Assembly: GCF_000346755.1 (NCBI RefSeq)
Contig: NZ_ANNV01000148.1
Location: 1 to 64,000 of the forward strand
DNA length: 64,000 nt
Direction of reading: 5' to 3'
DNA from: Pseudomonas sp. CBZ-4
GTDB lineage: Bacteria > Pseudomonadota > Gammaproteobacteria > Pseudomonadales > Pseudomonadaceae
The notes beneath the pieces were generated by a model. The model was not told where the DNA came from, ran no database searches, and saw only the letters and a program-made list of their open reading frames with translations. Shown one piece after another: positions 35,823-44,552 of this stretch (positions are counted from its first letter, which is position 1; every line of letters begins with the position of its first letter). The position numbers and the translations under genes were made by a program.

Positions 35823-36477
35823 AACCAAGACCTCTTACATTGGCTATTCGCTGGCGTGAACCAATGGCGAGCAGCTTGCGACGAATACGATGAAGGGCCA
35901 CATCCAAAGCGTTCGGTGTGACCGCGTCACTTAGCCCCCATGCTGCTGCCTCCAGTGTGCTGCGACGCACGACCTCCTGATGCTTGCGCAAAAGCACCAG
36001 CATGATGTGCATTTCCGCCGGTGCGAGCGAGATGCTCTGCCCTGCACAACACAGAGCACTGGTCTCGGGACGCAGGGTCAAATCACCGTGACTGAGATCG
36101 AGTGTGCGGAACACCACGGGGCGGCGCAGTAATGCCTTGACGCGCGCCACCAACTCGTCCATGGCGAATGGCTTTGGAAGGTAGTCATCAGCCCCGGCGT
36201 CGAGGCCCTCTACGCGATCATGCAGCGCATCGCGCGCGGTCAATACCAGACAAGGAATACCTAGCCCGGCTTTACGCAACTTCGGCAGCAAGACGAGGCC
36301 ATCACCGTCCGGCAACCCCCGATCGAGGATCACCGCCTGATAGGGCATCTGCTGGACAGCAGCCCATGCGGCATCGATACGGCCGACCACATCGACAGCT
36401 ATTCCAGCAGCCGCCAGCCCCTTGCACATCAAGTGGGCGAGTCGGTCATGATCCTCAACCAGCAGTATCCGGCTCAT
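35791..36477 (-). CDS. OmpR/PhoB-family response regulator
   Basis: A 228-residue regulator: receiver domain (ILLVEDHDRLAHLMCKGLA, phospho-acceptor Asp near 52 in AVILDRGLPDGDG, Lys in YLPKPF) and a C-terminal winged helix (HIMLVLLRKHQEVVRRSTLE, RGLGYAL at the end). The stop of mipA and this ATG overlap as TGATG, and its end overlaps the kinase start, so all three genes are translationally coupled. It probably binds the 160-base region between mipA and the RND operon. Confidence 0.92.
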   Translation of the reverse strand: MSRILLVEDHDRLAHLMCKGLAAAGIAVDVVGRIDAAWAAVQQMPYQAVILDRGLPDGDGLVLLPKLRKAGLGIPCLVLTARDALHDRVEGLDAGADDYLPKPFAMDELVARVKALLRRPVVFRTLDLSHGDLTLRPETSALCCAGQSISLAPAEMHIMLVLLRKHQEVVRRSTLEAAAWGLSDAVTPNALDVALHRIRRKLLAIGSRQRIANVRGLGYALREDDSAQ

Positions 36478-37295
36478 CAAAAACGGTACACATAGCCGAA
36501 GGTGAGATTGTTTTGGGTGGATCGATCTACCAGCGGGCTGTCCTTGATTTCGGATGACAATTGAGTGACCTCAGCATCGGCAAACACGGAATGATGGTTA
36601 TCGAACTTATAGATTCCTCGCAGGCCCACTTCGGTGTTTATACCGGACTTGCCCTCATAGAAACCGCGATTGGCGAGCACTTCGCTTTTGCGGACTCCGA
36701 AATAGTAGTCAACATACTTGCTGTCCTGCCATGTCGCGGCAAAACGTGGCGTGAGCATGACGTACTCGTTGATTTGCCATGTCCTTTCCAGGCCGAGGCT
36801 GACACTTTGTCCCTTGCTATGACCCGAAATGTCATGAACCCATTCCAGGCTGACGTCTGCCAGATCATTCTGCCATTCGACCTTCGCGCCAGCCCAAAAG
36901 CTGCTCTTGCGGTCGCTCATCCCTTCCAGGATGTCTGCATCGTTGTCTTCATAACCGCTTGAATCATATTTTCCGATGAGGCTGAAGTCGATTTTATTGG
37001 CCTCGTTCACCTCGAAACCGGGCAGTTTCAACGCCACGTTGGGGCCAAACAAGCGAATGTATTGATTCTCGAACTGGATCAACGGCAGCGCCTCATTTTC
37101 ACGATCGATTCCGGTGTAAGCCTTCTGGCTGCTCTTGGCGCCGATGCCCACGCCCCAGGACGCCGAAGATTTTTCCGGATCTTCTTCAGCCTTCACTGTC
37201 GCAGGTAAAACCAGCGTTACGGCAAACATCGCGGCGAATACCTTGCGAATGTACGGAACCTTGATAATCGAGACCGGCGACAAGAGCATACGCAT
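36477..37295 (-). CDS. MipA/OmpV-family outer-membrane protein
   Basis: A 272-residue precursor with a signal peptide (AAMFAVTLVLPATVKA, cleavage near 36) and a beta-barrel sequence: SWGVGIGAKSSQKAYTG, the central SLEWVHDISGHSKGQ, repeats of alternating strands, and a C-terminal FGYVYRF ending in aromatic Phe. MipA/OmpV proteins were first described as MltA-interacting scaffolds and osmoporins; several are co-encoded with two-component systems and efflux pumps. AGGAAA precedes the ATG. It heads the operon with the two-component genes and may help sense or pass the inducer; that role is inferred. Confidence 0.88.
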   Translation of the reverse strand: MRMLLSPVSIIKVPYIRKVFAAMFAVTLVLPATVKAEEDPEKSSASWGVGIGAKSSQKAYTGIDRENEALPLIQFENQYIRLFGPNVALKLPGFEVNEANKIDFSLIGKYDSSGYEDNDADILEGMSDRKSSFWAGAKVEWQNDLADVSLEWVHDISGHSKGQSVSLGLERTWQINEYVMLTPRFAATWQDSKYVDYYFGVRKSEVLANRGFYEGKSGINTEVGLRGIYKFDNHHSVFADAEVTQLSSEIKDSPLVDRSTQNNLTFGYVYRF

Positions 37296-37455
37296 AACCG
37301 TTTCCTGTAATTGCGTTGGGGAATCGCATCATCAAGGCGCTCTTCTTACGCATTACTTACAGGAACCGGCTTTTTCGATTTGTCTGCCGGTAAGTATCTG
37401 GAAAGTCGCATTACCGGAAGGTCTCTCCTGTCGCCGACACAGATGAGAGCACCGC
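37296..37455. promoter_or_regulatory. Divergent control region between mipA operon and RND operon
   Basis: 160 bases hold both promoters. The word CGCATTAC occurs twice in direct repeat (37349-37356 and 37407-37414), each followed closely by a GGAA-containing stretch, and CCGGTAAGTA lies between them. Direct repeats spaced in this way are candidate sites for the OmpR-type regulator. Confidence 0.4.
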
Positions 37456-38964
37456 ATGCCACCGCTTACAACTTTTATCATGGATTCACCCGGATCGCGT
37501 GCCGGGTTCGTGGCTATCGGATATGCGTTGCCCACCACTGCCCTTGCGGGTGTGGCCATGGTGCTGCTCCTGGGTTGCACGTCCGGCATTTCCAAGCCGA
37601 TTCCGGGAGGAATCAATCCTGTCGCTACACAATGGCATGCGCCCCTGCCCCATGAGGGACGGCTTGAAGCGCTGGACCAATGGTGGGCGCAGTTCGATGA
37701 CAGCCTGCTGCTGCACCTGCTGGAGGATGGTCAGCGCGCCAGCCCGACCCTCGCCCAGGCAGCCAGCAACATCGCCGATGCACGTGCAGCGCATGTTGCC
37801 GGCAGGGCGGCCCTCCTGCCCTCCATTGAAGTAAGCGCCAACGCAAGTCGGGGCCGAACCGAACTCGGCACCTCAACGGGCAATGCGTACGCGACGGGCC
37901 TGCAGGCCAGTTGGGAGTTGGATATCTTCGGGGCGAATCGCGCCGCCACCGACGCCGCCTCTGCCAGGCTGGAGTCCCGCCAGGCTGGATGGCACGATGC
38001 GAGGGTTTCGCTGGCCGCCGAGATTGCGACAACTTATGTCGACTATCGAGCGTGCGAGGCACAGACCCGGGAGGCCGAAATCGATGCCCGGTCTCGGGCG
38101 CAGACCTCCCGCCTGACCAGGCTGGCGGTCAATGCAGGCTTTCAGCCGCCGTCTGCAGCCGACCTGGCCGACGCCAGCGCAGCCCAGGGTCGGGTTAGCG
38201 TGGTGCAGCAAAAGGCGCAATGCGACCTGCTCGTCAAGACACTGGTTGCCCTCACTGCACAAGACGAAATGGCGCTGAGACGCGATCTTGTCAGCGCTGG
38301 CGCACGCTTGCCGCGACCGGCTGAACTCAGCATCGACAGCCTACCGGCGTCGGTGGTTTCACAACGGCCCGACGTCCATGCCGCCGCGCTGGATTTAATG
38401 GCCGCGAGCGCCGATTCGGATCAGGCACAGGCCCGGCGCTGGCCGCGCATTACCCTGAGCGGCAACATCACGCCCACCCGCCTTCACAGCGCTGGCGTCA
38501 GCACGGATGGCACTGTCTGGGGCGTGGGACCCATCACAATCACCATGCCGTTGTTCGATGGTGGAGTGCGCAAAGCCGACGCGCAGGCAGCCCTCATACG
38601 CTACGAAGCGGCGGCAACGATCTTCACCGCGCGCGTGCGCGAAGCCGTACGGGAAGTCGAAAACGCGCTCGTCTCCTTGCAAAGCACGGCGGCACGCAGC
38701 GCGGATACCGGTATATCCGTTGAAGGATTTGAACGCTCATACCAGGCCACGGAATCTGCCTACCGGTCCGGAGTGTCCAGCGTGTTCGAACTGGAGGACG
38801 CACGCCGTAGCCTGGTGGCTGCGCGCAGTGCGGCTATCGGACTGGATCGCGAGCGCGTCAACGCCTGGATCGCCCTCTATCGCGCTACGGGTGGCGGCTG
38901 GGCCTTCACGGACTTGCACAAGGCCGGCCTTCCTGCGACGTCAAACAGGCAAAAATCACCCTAA
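37456..38964 (+). CDS. RND efflux outer-membrane lipoprotein (NodT/OprM family)
   Basis: A 502-residue TolC-like outer-membrane factor. A lipoprotein signal ends in VLLLGC with Cys41 as the lipidation site. The body contains two OEP repeats with long alpha-helical barrels (DQWWAQFDDSLLLHLLEDG, PPSAADLADASAAQGRVS, VSQRPDVHAAALDLMAASAD, YRSGVSSVFELEDARRSLV). It forms the exit channel of the tripartite pump encoded by the next two genes. An alternative Met eight codons in is possible. Confidence 0.9.
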   Translation: MPPLTTFIMDSPGSRAGFVAIGYALPTTALAGVAMVLLLGCTSGISKPIPGGINPVATQWHAPLPHEGRLEALDQWWAQFDDSLLLHLLEDGQRASPTLAQAASNIADARAAHVAGRAALLPSIEVSANASRGRTELGTSTGNAYATGLQASWELDIFGANRAATDAASARLESRQAGWHDARVSLAAEIATTYVDYRACEAQTREAEIDARSRAQTSRLTRLAVNAGFQPPSAADLADASAAQGRVSVVQQKAQCDLLVKTLVALTAQDEMALRRDLVSAGARLPRPAELSIDSLPASVVSQRPDVHAAALDLMAASADSDQAQARRWPRITLSGNITPTRLHSAGVSTDGTVWGVGPITITMPLFDGGVRKADAQAALIRYEAAATIFTARVREAVREVENALVSLQSTAARSADTGISVEGFERSYQATESAYRSGVSSVFELEDARRSLVAARSAAIGLDRERVNAWIALYRATGGGWAFTDLHKAGLPATSNRQKSP

Positions 38965-39023
38965 AAGTCCCCACACGTGTTGGCGATTGCGCTGTATCAG
39001 AGCGGGCCGCCCTCAGGAAAGAG

Positions 39024-40178
39024 ATGATGAACAGCAAATATTTTTACGTAGCGGTTATCGCGGGCATCGCTTTGGCTGTCACCAGCGTGGTGATCACCGC
39101 CACCCTCCAGCTGGAAGACAGCGAACCCGTCGCGGCCAAGCCCGCGCTCACCGTTACCCTGACAAAACCACAGTTCGACCTGATGCCCGTCAAGGTCTCG
39201 GCGAATGGCAACATCATGGCCTGGCAGGAAGCCAGCATCGGAACCGAGGCGAGTGGGCTCAGGCTGGCCGAGGTGAAGGTCAATGTGGGGGACGTGGTGC
39301 AGCGCGGTCAGGTCCTCGCCATCTTCGCCGCGCAGACAGTAACCGCCGAACTGGCACAAAGTCGTGCGGCTACCGCCGAGGCCTCGGCTGCACTGAGCGA
39401 GGCGACTGTCAACGCCGGTCGTGCCCGTGAACTAAGGGAAACCGGGGCGATGTCCGGTCAGCAGATCCAGCAATACTTGACGCAAGAGCGGGCTGCCCAG
39501 GCGCGTCTGGAGGGTGCGCGCGCGGTCGAGAAAACGCAGCAACTGCGCCTCGTCCAGACCCAGGTGCTGGCGCCAGATGATGGCGTGATTTCCGCGCGCA
39601 GTGCCACGGTCGGTGCCGTCCTCCCCTCCGGACAGGAACTGTTTCGAATGATCCGCGGTAATCGCCTGGAGTGGCGCGCCGAAGTGACGGCTGCGGATTT
39701 GGCGAAGCTGAAAGCCGGGCAAACGGTTCAGGTCAAACCGGAGGGCGGTGAGCCGATTACCGGCACCTTACGCATGATTGCCCCGCTCATAGACATTCAG
39801 ACCCGCAATGCACTGGTCTACGTAGACCTGCCGCAGCCTGGGGCCGCGCGTGCCGGAATGTTCGCTCGCGGTGAGTTCGAGATCGGGACAGAGCGGCTGC
39901 TGACCCTGCCGCAGACCTCAGTGGTGCTGCGCGACGGATTCAGCCATGTGTTTCGCCTCGGCGCGCAGTCGAGAGTCGTACAAACCAAAGTCACGACGGG
40001 CCGTCGCACGGCAGATCGCGTGGAGATCGTCAGCGGTCTCGACCTGTCCGCCCAGGTGGTTGCTGCGGGCGGAAGTTTTCTGGGTGACGCAGACCTTGTA
40101 CGCGTCGTTGCCGAAGCTCCCCTTGCTGAAGATCACAGGGCATCCAACCCTGGCGTTGCTCCCCTCTTCTTGAAATGA
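39024..40178 (+). CDS. RND efflux periplasmic adaptor (HlyD/AcrA family)
   Basis: A 384-residue membrane fusion protein: N-terminal membrane anchor (about 4-24), lipoyl halves (GTEASGLRLAEVKVNVGDVV and VLAPDDGVISARSATVGAVL), a short alpha hairpin rich in Ala/Glu between them, and beta-barrel and membrane-proximal domains (EGGEPITGTLRMIAPLID, TLPQTSVVLRDG). It bridges the RND pump and the OMF. The gap of 59 bases from the OMF and 26 to the pump gene indicates one operon. Confidence 0.92.
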   Translation: MMNSKYFYVAVIAGIALAVTSVVITATLQLEDSEPVAAKPALTVTLTKPQFDLMPVKVSANGNIMAWQEASIGTEASGLRLAEVKVNVGDVVQRGQVLAIFAAQTVTAELAQSRAATAEASAALSEATVNAGRARELRETGAMSGQQIQQYLTQERAAQARLEGARAVEKTQQLRLVQTQVLAPDDGVISARSATVGAVLPSGQELFRMIRGNRLEWRAEVTAADLAKLKAGQTVQVKPEGGEPITGTLRMIAPLIDIQTRNALVYVDLPQPGAARAGMFARGEFEIGTERLLTLPQTSVVLRDGFSHVFRLGAQSRVVQTKVTTGRRTADRVEIVSGLDLSAQVVAAGGSFLGDADLVRVVAEAPLAEDHRASNPGVAPLFLK

Positions 40179-40204
40179 CGTCTGGCAACGAATAGGTGAA
40201 TACG

Positions 40205-43200
40205 ATGAGTCTGAATATTTCCTCTTGGTCGATCCGCAATCCGACACCGTCGGTGCTGCTCTTCATCTTGCTCACGGTCGTGGGGCTGATGGGATTCGTG
40301 GCGATGAAGATCCAGAACTTTCCCGATATCGACCTGCCGACGGTCACCATAACCGCGACCCTGCCAGGCGCGTCCCCCGTGCAACTGGAAAATGACGTTG
40401 CACGCAAGATCGAGGACTCGCTCGCGACGATCCAGGGTCTGAAACATATCCAGAGCACGCTGACTGATGGCGAGGTCAACATCACGGTCGAGTTCAACCT
40501 TGAGAAACCTACGCAAGAGGCAGTCGACGACGTCCGCGACGCTGTTTCCCGAGTACGCGCCGACCTGCCTGGAGACCTGCGTGATCCGGTGATCCGCAAG
40601 GTTGAACTCGCCGGTTTGCCGATCCTGACCTATACGGTGGCGTCCACGGGCATGGATGACGAGGCACTGTCCTGGTTTGTCGATAACGAACTCAGCAAAG
40701 CGCTACTCGCAGTACCCGGCGTTGGCCAAGTGACCCGTGTCGGTGGCGTCACCCGGGAAATACGTGTGGATCTCGACCCGGCGCGGCTGCTTGCGCTGAA
40801 CGCGAGTGCGGCGGACATCTCCCGCCAGTTGGGTCTGGTTCAGCAGGAAGCGTCAGGGGGGCGTGTCGATTTTGGCGCCACCGAGCAGTCGGTGCGCACC
40901 ATCGCAACGGTAGACTCGGCGCAGGAGATGGCCACACTGGAGATCGCACTGAGCGACGGCCGACACGTCCGGCTCGGCCAGGTGGCGAATATTTACGATA
41001 CAACTGCTGAATCACGCTCCGCTGCATTTTGGAACGGTGAGCCTGTGGTGGGTTTTGAAGTCGTCCGCGCAAGAGGCGCGGGCGAGATCGAGGTCGCTGA
41101 AGGCGTGCGTGCGGCGGTCGAAAAACTGAAGAGCAAGCGCGGGGATATCTCGATCGTCGAAGCATTCAACTTCGTCGATCCGGTGGTTGAGACTTACGAT
41201 GGCTCGATGCAGCTGATCTACGAGGGCGCGGTCCTCGCGGTGCTGGTGGTGTTCTTATTCTTGCGGGACTGGCGAGCGACTTTGATTGCTGCAGTGGCGT
41301 TGCCGCTGTCGGTCATTCCGACCTTCGCGATGATGCATCTGATGGGCTTCACCCTCAATATCGTGACCCTGCTTTCGCTATCGCTCGTGATTGGCATCCT
41401 GGTTGACGATGCGATCGTCGAGATCGAGAACATCGAGCGACATCTGCGAATGGGCAAGACGCCGTATCAGGCAGCTATGGAGGCCGCCGACGAGATCGGA
41501 CTGGCCGTCGTCGCGACGACCTTCACCCTGATTGCCGTGTTTCTGCCGACGGCCTTCATGAGCGGCACGGTCGGCAAGTTTTTCGTACAGTTTGGCTGGA
41601 CGGCAGCTACTGCAGTCTTCGTCTCGCTGGTCGTTGCTCGCATGCTGACGCCAATGATGTGCGCCTACCTGATGCGTGCCCCCGAAAAACTGACCAAGCC
41701 TGAGCCCTGGTGGATGGGCGACTATCTGTCATGGGCACGCTGGTGCCTACGCCACCGAGTTCTGACCATTACAGGCGCATCGGCATTCTTCTTCGGCGGC
41801 CTGATGCTCACATTGGCACTCCCTGGCACCTTTATCCCTCCGGATGACAACTCACAGACCCAGGTGACAATAACCCTGCCGCCCGGTAGCAAGTTAAGTG
41901 ACAGCATTGCCTTGGCGGAGCGAGCGCGACGGATCGTCAAGCAGAACGCCCATGTAAGGACAGTCTACACCGCGATTGGCGCTGGTACCGCAGGTGCCGA
42001 CCCCTCGGAACCGGCAGGCGTCTCGGCCGCAAGCGTTCGCAAAGTTGTGTTGACGCTGAACATGACACACCGCAGCGAGCGTTCAGGATTGCGCAAGCAA
42101 GCACTTGAGCAACAACTGCGCGATGCGCTGGCGGTCCTGCCTGCGGTACGGGTCGCAGTCGGGATGGGAGGCTCCAGCGAGAACTATGTACTGGTGCTCG
42201 CAGGCGAGAACAGCCGTGAGCTTGAACAGCATGCGCAACACGTCGAGCGTGAGTTGCGCACCATTCCTGGCCTAGGTGCGATCACCTCGACAGCGAGTTT
42301 GGTGCGCACGGAACTGGTCGTCAGGCCAGACTTCGCCCGTGCTGCCGACCTGGGGGTCACTTCAGCAGCGATCGCCGAAACGCTGCGTGTTGCCACTCTG
42401 GGTGACTATGACCAGGCATTGGCGAAACTTAACCTTAGTGAGCGTCAAGTGCCTGTAGTCGTGCGACTCAACGATGCTGCCCGCAGGGACTACGAACTGC
42501 TGAAGCGGTTGCCAGTGCCCGGCGCCCGCGGCCCCGTGTCGCTGGACAATGTGGCGACGCTGACGATGGGCGGCGGGCCCACCGACATAACGCGCTACGA
42601 CCGATTGCGTAACGTCAACTTTGAGATCGAGTTGAATGATCGCCCTCTTGGCGAGGTGGAACGCGCCGTGCTTGCGCTGCCCAGCGTGAAAACGCCGCCG
42701 TCCGGCATCACGCAAACGGCGCAGGGGGATGCTGAAGACATGGGCGACCTGGCCACTGGCTTCGCTGTCGCCATGCTGACTGGCATTCTGTGCATTTACA
42801 TGGTCTTGGTCATGCTGCTCAAGAATTTCGTGCAACCCATGACCATTCTGGCTGCGCTCGTATTGGCAATACCCGGCGCGGTTCTCGCGCTCTACCTCAC
42901 CGGTTCTCCATTGTCGATGCCTTCGATGATCGGGCTCATCATGCTGATGGGCATTGCGACGAAAAACTCTATTCTGCTGGTCGACTACATCATCATCGCC
43001 CGACATGAGCACGGCCTGGAGCGCGGTGATGCGATCCTCGACGCCTGTCACAAGCGGGCTCGTCCCATTGTGATGACAACAATCGCCATGGGGGCAGGCA
43101 TGCTGCCGATCGCGCTCGGTTGGGGCGGCGACCCGAGTTTTCGTGCGCCAATGGCGATCGTTGTGATCGGCGGTTTGATCTCTTCGACCTTTCTGAGCCT

Positions 43201-43297
43201 GCTGGTGATTCCTGTGATTTACAGCTTTGTCGATGATGCAGCGCAGGGTATAAGGAGCCGTCTTTGGGCGTATCCACATACAAGCGAACTCAATTAA
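40205..43297 (+). CDS. RND efflux transporter (HAE1/AcrB-like)
   Basis: A 1030-residue proton-driven inner-membrane pump with the two-fold repeat of 6 helices plus large periplasmic loops. Seen are the N-terminal SIRNPTPSVLLFILLTVVGL, TM4 LVIGILVDDAIVEIENIERH with the proton-relay Asp-Asp pair, and LIMLMGIATKNSILLVDY in TM10. The length and the DD motif suit drug/organic-compound pumps rather than the CusA heavy-metal class. ATG 40205 is used; a GTG three codons upstream is an alternative. Likely regulated by the adjacent divergent two-component system. Confidence 0.93.
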   Translation: MSLNISSWSIRNPTPSVLLFILLTVVGLMGFVAMKIQNFPDIDLPTVTITATLPGASPVQLENDVARKIEDSLATIQGLKHIQSTLTDGEVNITVEFNLEKPTQEAVDDVRDAVSRVRADLPGDLRDPVIRKVELAGLPILTYTVASTGMDDEALSWFVDNELSKALLAVPGVGQVTRVGGVTREIRVDLDPARLLALNASAADISRQLGLVQQEASGGRVDFGATEQSVRTIATVDSAQEMATLEIALSDGRHVRLGQVANIYDTTAESRSAAFWNGEPVVGFEVVRARGAGEIEVAEGVRAAVEKLKSKRGDISIVEAFNFVDPVVETYDGSMQLIYEGAVLAVLVVFLFLRDWRATLIAAVALPLSVIPTFAMMHLMGFTLNIVTLLSLSLVIGILVDDAIVEIENIERHLRMGKTPYQAAMEAADEIGLAVVATTFTLIAVFLPTAFMSGTVGKFFVQFGWTAATAVFVSLVVARMLTPMMCAYLMRAPEKLTKPEPWWMGDYLSWARWCLRHRVLTITGASAFFFGGLMLTLALPGTFIPPDDNSQTQVTITLPPGSKLSDSIALAERARRIVKQNAHVRTVYTAIGAGTAGADPSEPAGVSAASVRKVVLTLNMTHRSERSGLRKQALEQQLRDALAVLPAVRVAVGMGGSSENYVLVLAGENSRELEQHAQHVERELRTIPGLGAITSTASLVRTELVVRPDFARAADLGVTSAAIAETLRVATLGDYDQALAKLNLSERQVPVVVRLNDAARRDYELLKRLPVPGARGPVSLDNVATLTMGGGPTDITRYDRLRNVNFEIELNDRPLGEVERAVLALPSVKTPPSGITQTAQGDAEDMGDLATGFAVAMLTGILCIYMVLVMLLKNFVQPMTILAALVLAIPGAVLALYLTGSPLSMPSMIGLIMLMGIATKNSILLVDYIIIARHEHGLERGDAILDACHKRARPIVMTTIAMGAGMLPIALGWGGDPSFRAPMAIVVIGGLISSTFLSLLVIPVIYSFVDDAAQGIRSRLWAYPHTSELN

Positions 43298-43425
43298 CCC
43301 GCAAACTGTCGCGGCCAAGTTGATGGTATCGGGAGGATCAAGCTCATGATGGACAATTAAACAAGGAAAACCTGAGAGCGTTGGCTAAGGCGTGCCAGTA
43401 CTCTACCGCCTGGTTCGATGTCATT

Positions 43426-43743
43426 TCAGACCCCGCGTCCATCGGCAAACACGTGAAGGCCGGCGGCAGAAGCGTCGAGATCATGACGGAGGTCACTGGT
43501 CAGCGACTTCACATCGGCCAAGCCATACAAACATGCCATCAACGTCGTCTTGCCCGCCCCTTGAGAGCCGCCAACTGCAACTACCCAAGTGTCGCCTAGC
43601 ACCTGAGCAAGCAACAGCCGGCGCATGACTTCCAGTAGCTTATCGTCGATTTCTTCATTGCCCAGATCAGTGCAGGCACCGCGGAGGTGGCGCAGTGCAT
43701 TGTTCAGGCTTTCAAGCAGGACTTCGGGGGACTGCAGGGTCAC
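43426..43743 (-). pseudogene. N-terminal fragment of a P-loop NTPase
   Basis: A 105-residue frame with helical lead (LLESLNNALRHLRGACTDLG) and a clear Walker A in VVAVGGSQGAGKTTLMACLY. The sequence stops about 35 residues after the P-loop, with no Walker B or effector region, so only the start of a larger ATPase or GTPase gene remains. Dynamin-like or kinase-type NTPases have similar starts; I cannot decide. It lies between the efflux and defence modules, on the strand opposite both. Confidence 0.55.
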
Positions 43744-44552
43744 TATCGTTTCCTTTTTCGATCGTCGATGTTGCCGCCGCTTGGCGGCCCTGAAAGCAAG
43801 CCACTTTTTACTGGAGACTCAGGTAGGGCCAAGAGAGCTCTGAGTACAGATGACCAGTAGAGTGCTGAGTATGGGAACGGATGCTGGGGGGGGGTACACG
43901 AGGGTGGCCAGGTCACCGCTGGCGAAAAACTGCAGACTTGCATCACACGAATCCCTTTTGCTCTGGGTTCACCTAGCGCGGCTACGTGACCGCTGTTAGT
44001 CAACTTCCCTATTAGGAATCTATCGGCTGGCCGCTTGAATACTTAAACCTCAGGGGCATTCAGCGCCTGCTCTTACTTTTAAGACTCAGTTTCAGGCACC
44101 CGATCCAAAACACAGCTTGATGGTCCTCAGGCTACTTGCCAGCGCAAGCTACAACACAATCTACGACTTTTTCGAGGGCGCCGTATGCCAGCTCCGGCGA
44201 CCAGTGCGAGGACGTCATCAAGCTGTTGCCTGTTCAGCCACTTTCGCTGAGGTACGCAATTTGGCTGAACTAAAACATGGACTCGTTCGGCCAGTGGTTC
44301 CGCTACTGAGGTATAGCGAATGCGCCAAATTGCCGGGATATCCATTGAAAAAGTCATTCAAATGCGCATCGCTCTCAATCGGCCAATGGAGCGTGCGCGC
44401 TTACTGCTGAAAAGCTACTTCCGATGATTGTAGCTATTCGTGCGCAAGCGAAATTTTCCGATCAATAGCGTTCCTCACCCCATGGTTCTCGTAGGGCAAT
44501 TATCGGATACTGCCATTGCGCCAGCACCCATTTTTCAAGGTTGAAACGACTC
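43744..44552. other. No intact gene seen; probable degenerate insertion remnants and sngA promoter
   Basis: About 800 bases with only broken frames on both strands. A run of nine G lies near 43886-43894. The last 100 bases, AT-rich, should hold the promoter of the TerB-helicase operon. I could not identify the parent of the broken frames around 44100-44400. Confidence 0.5.

Noticed and set aside
43886..43894. Nine-G run as a phase-variation tract
   Set aside because: It lies outside any credible coding or promoter context.
44117..44410. 97-codon plus-strand frame before sngA
   Set aside because: Low-quality composition, competing frame on the other strand, no ribosome site; looks like degenerate sequence.
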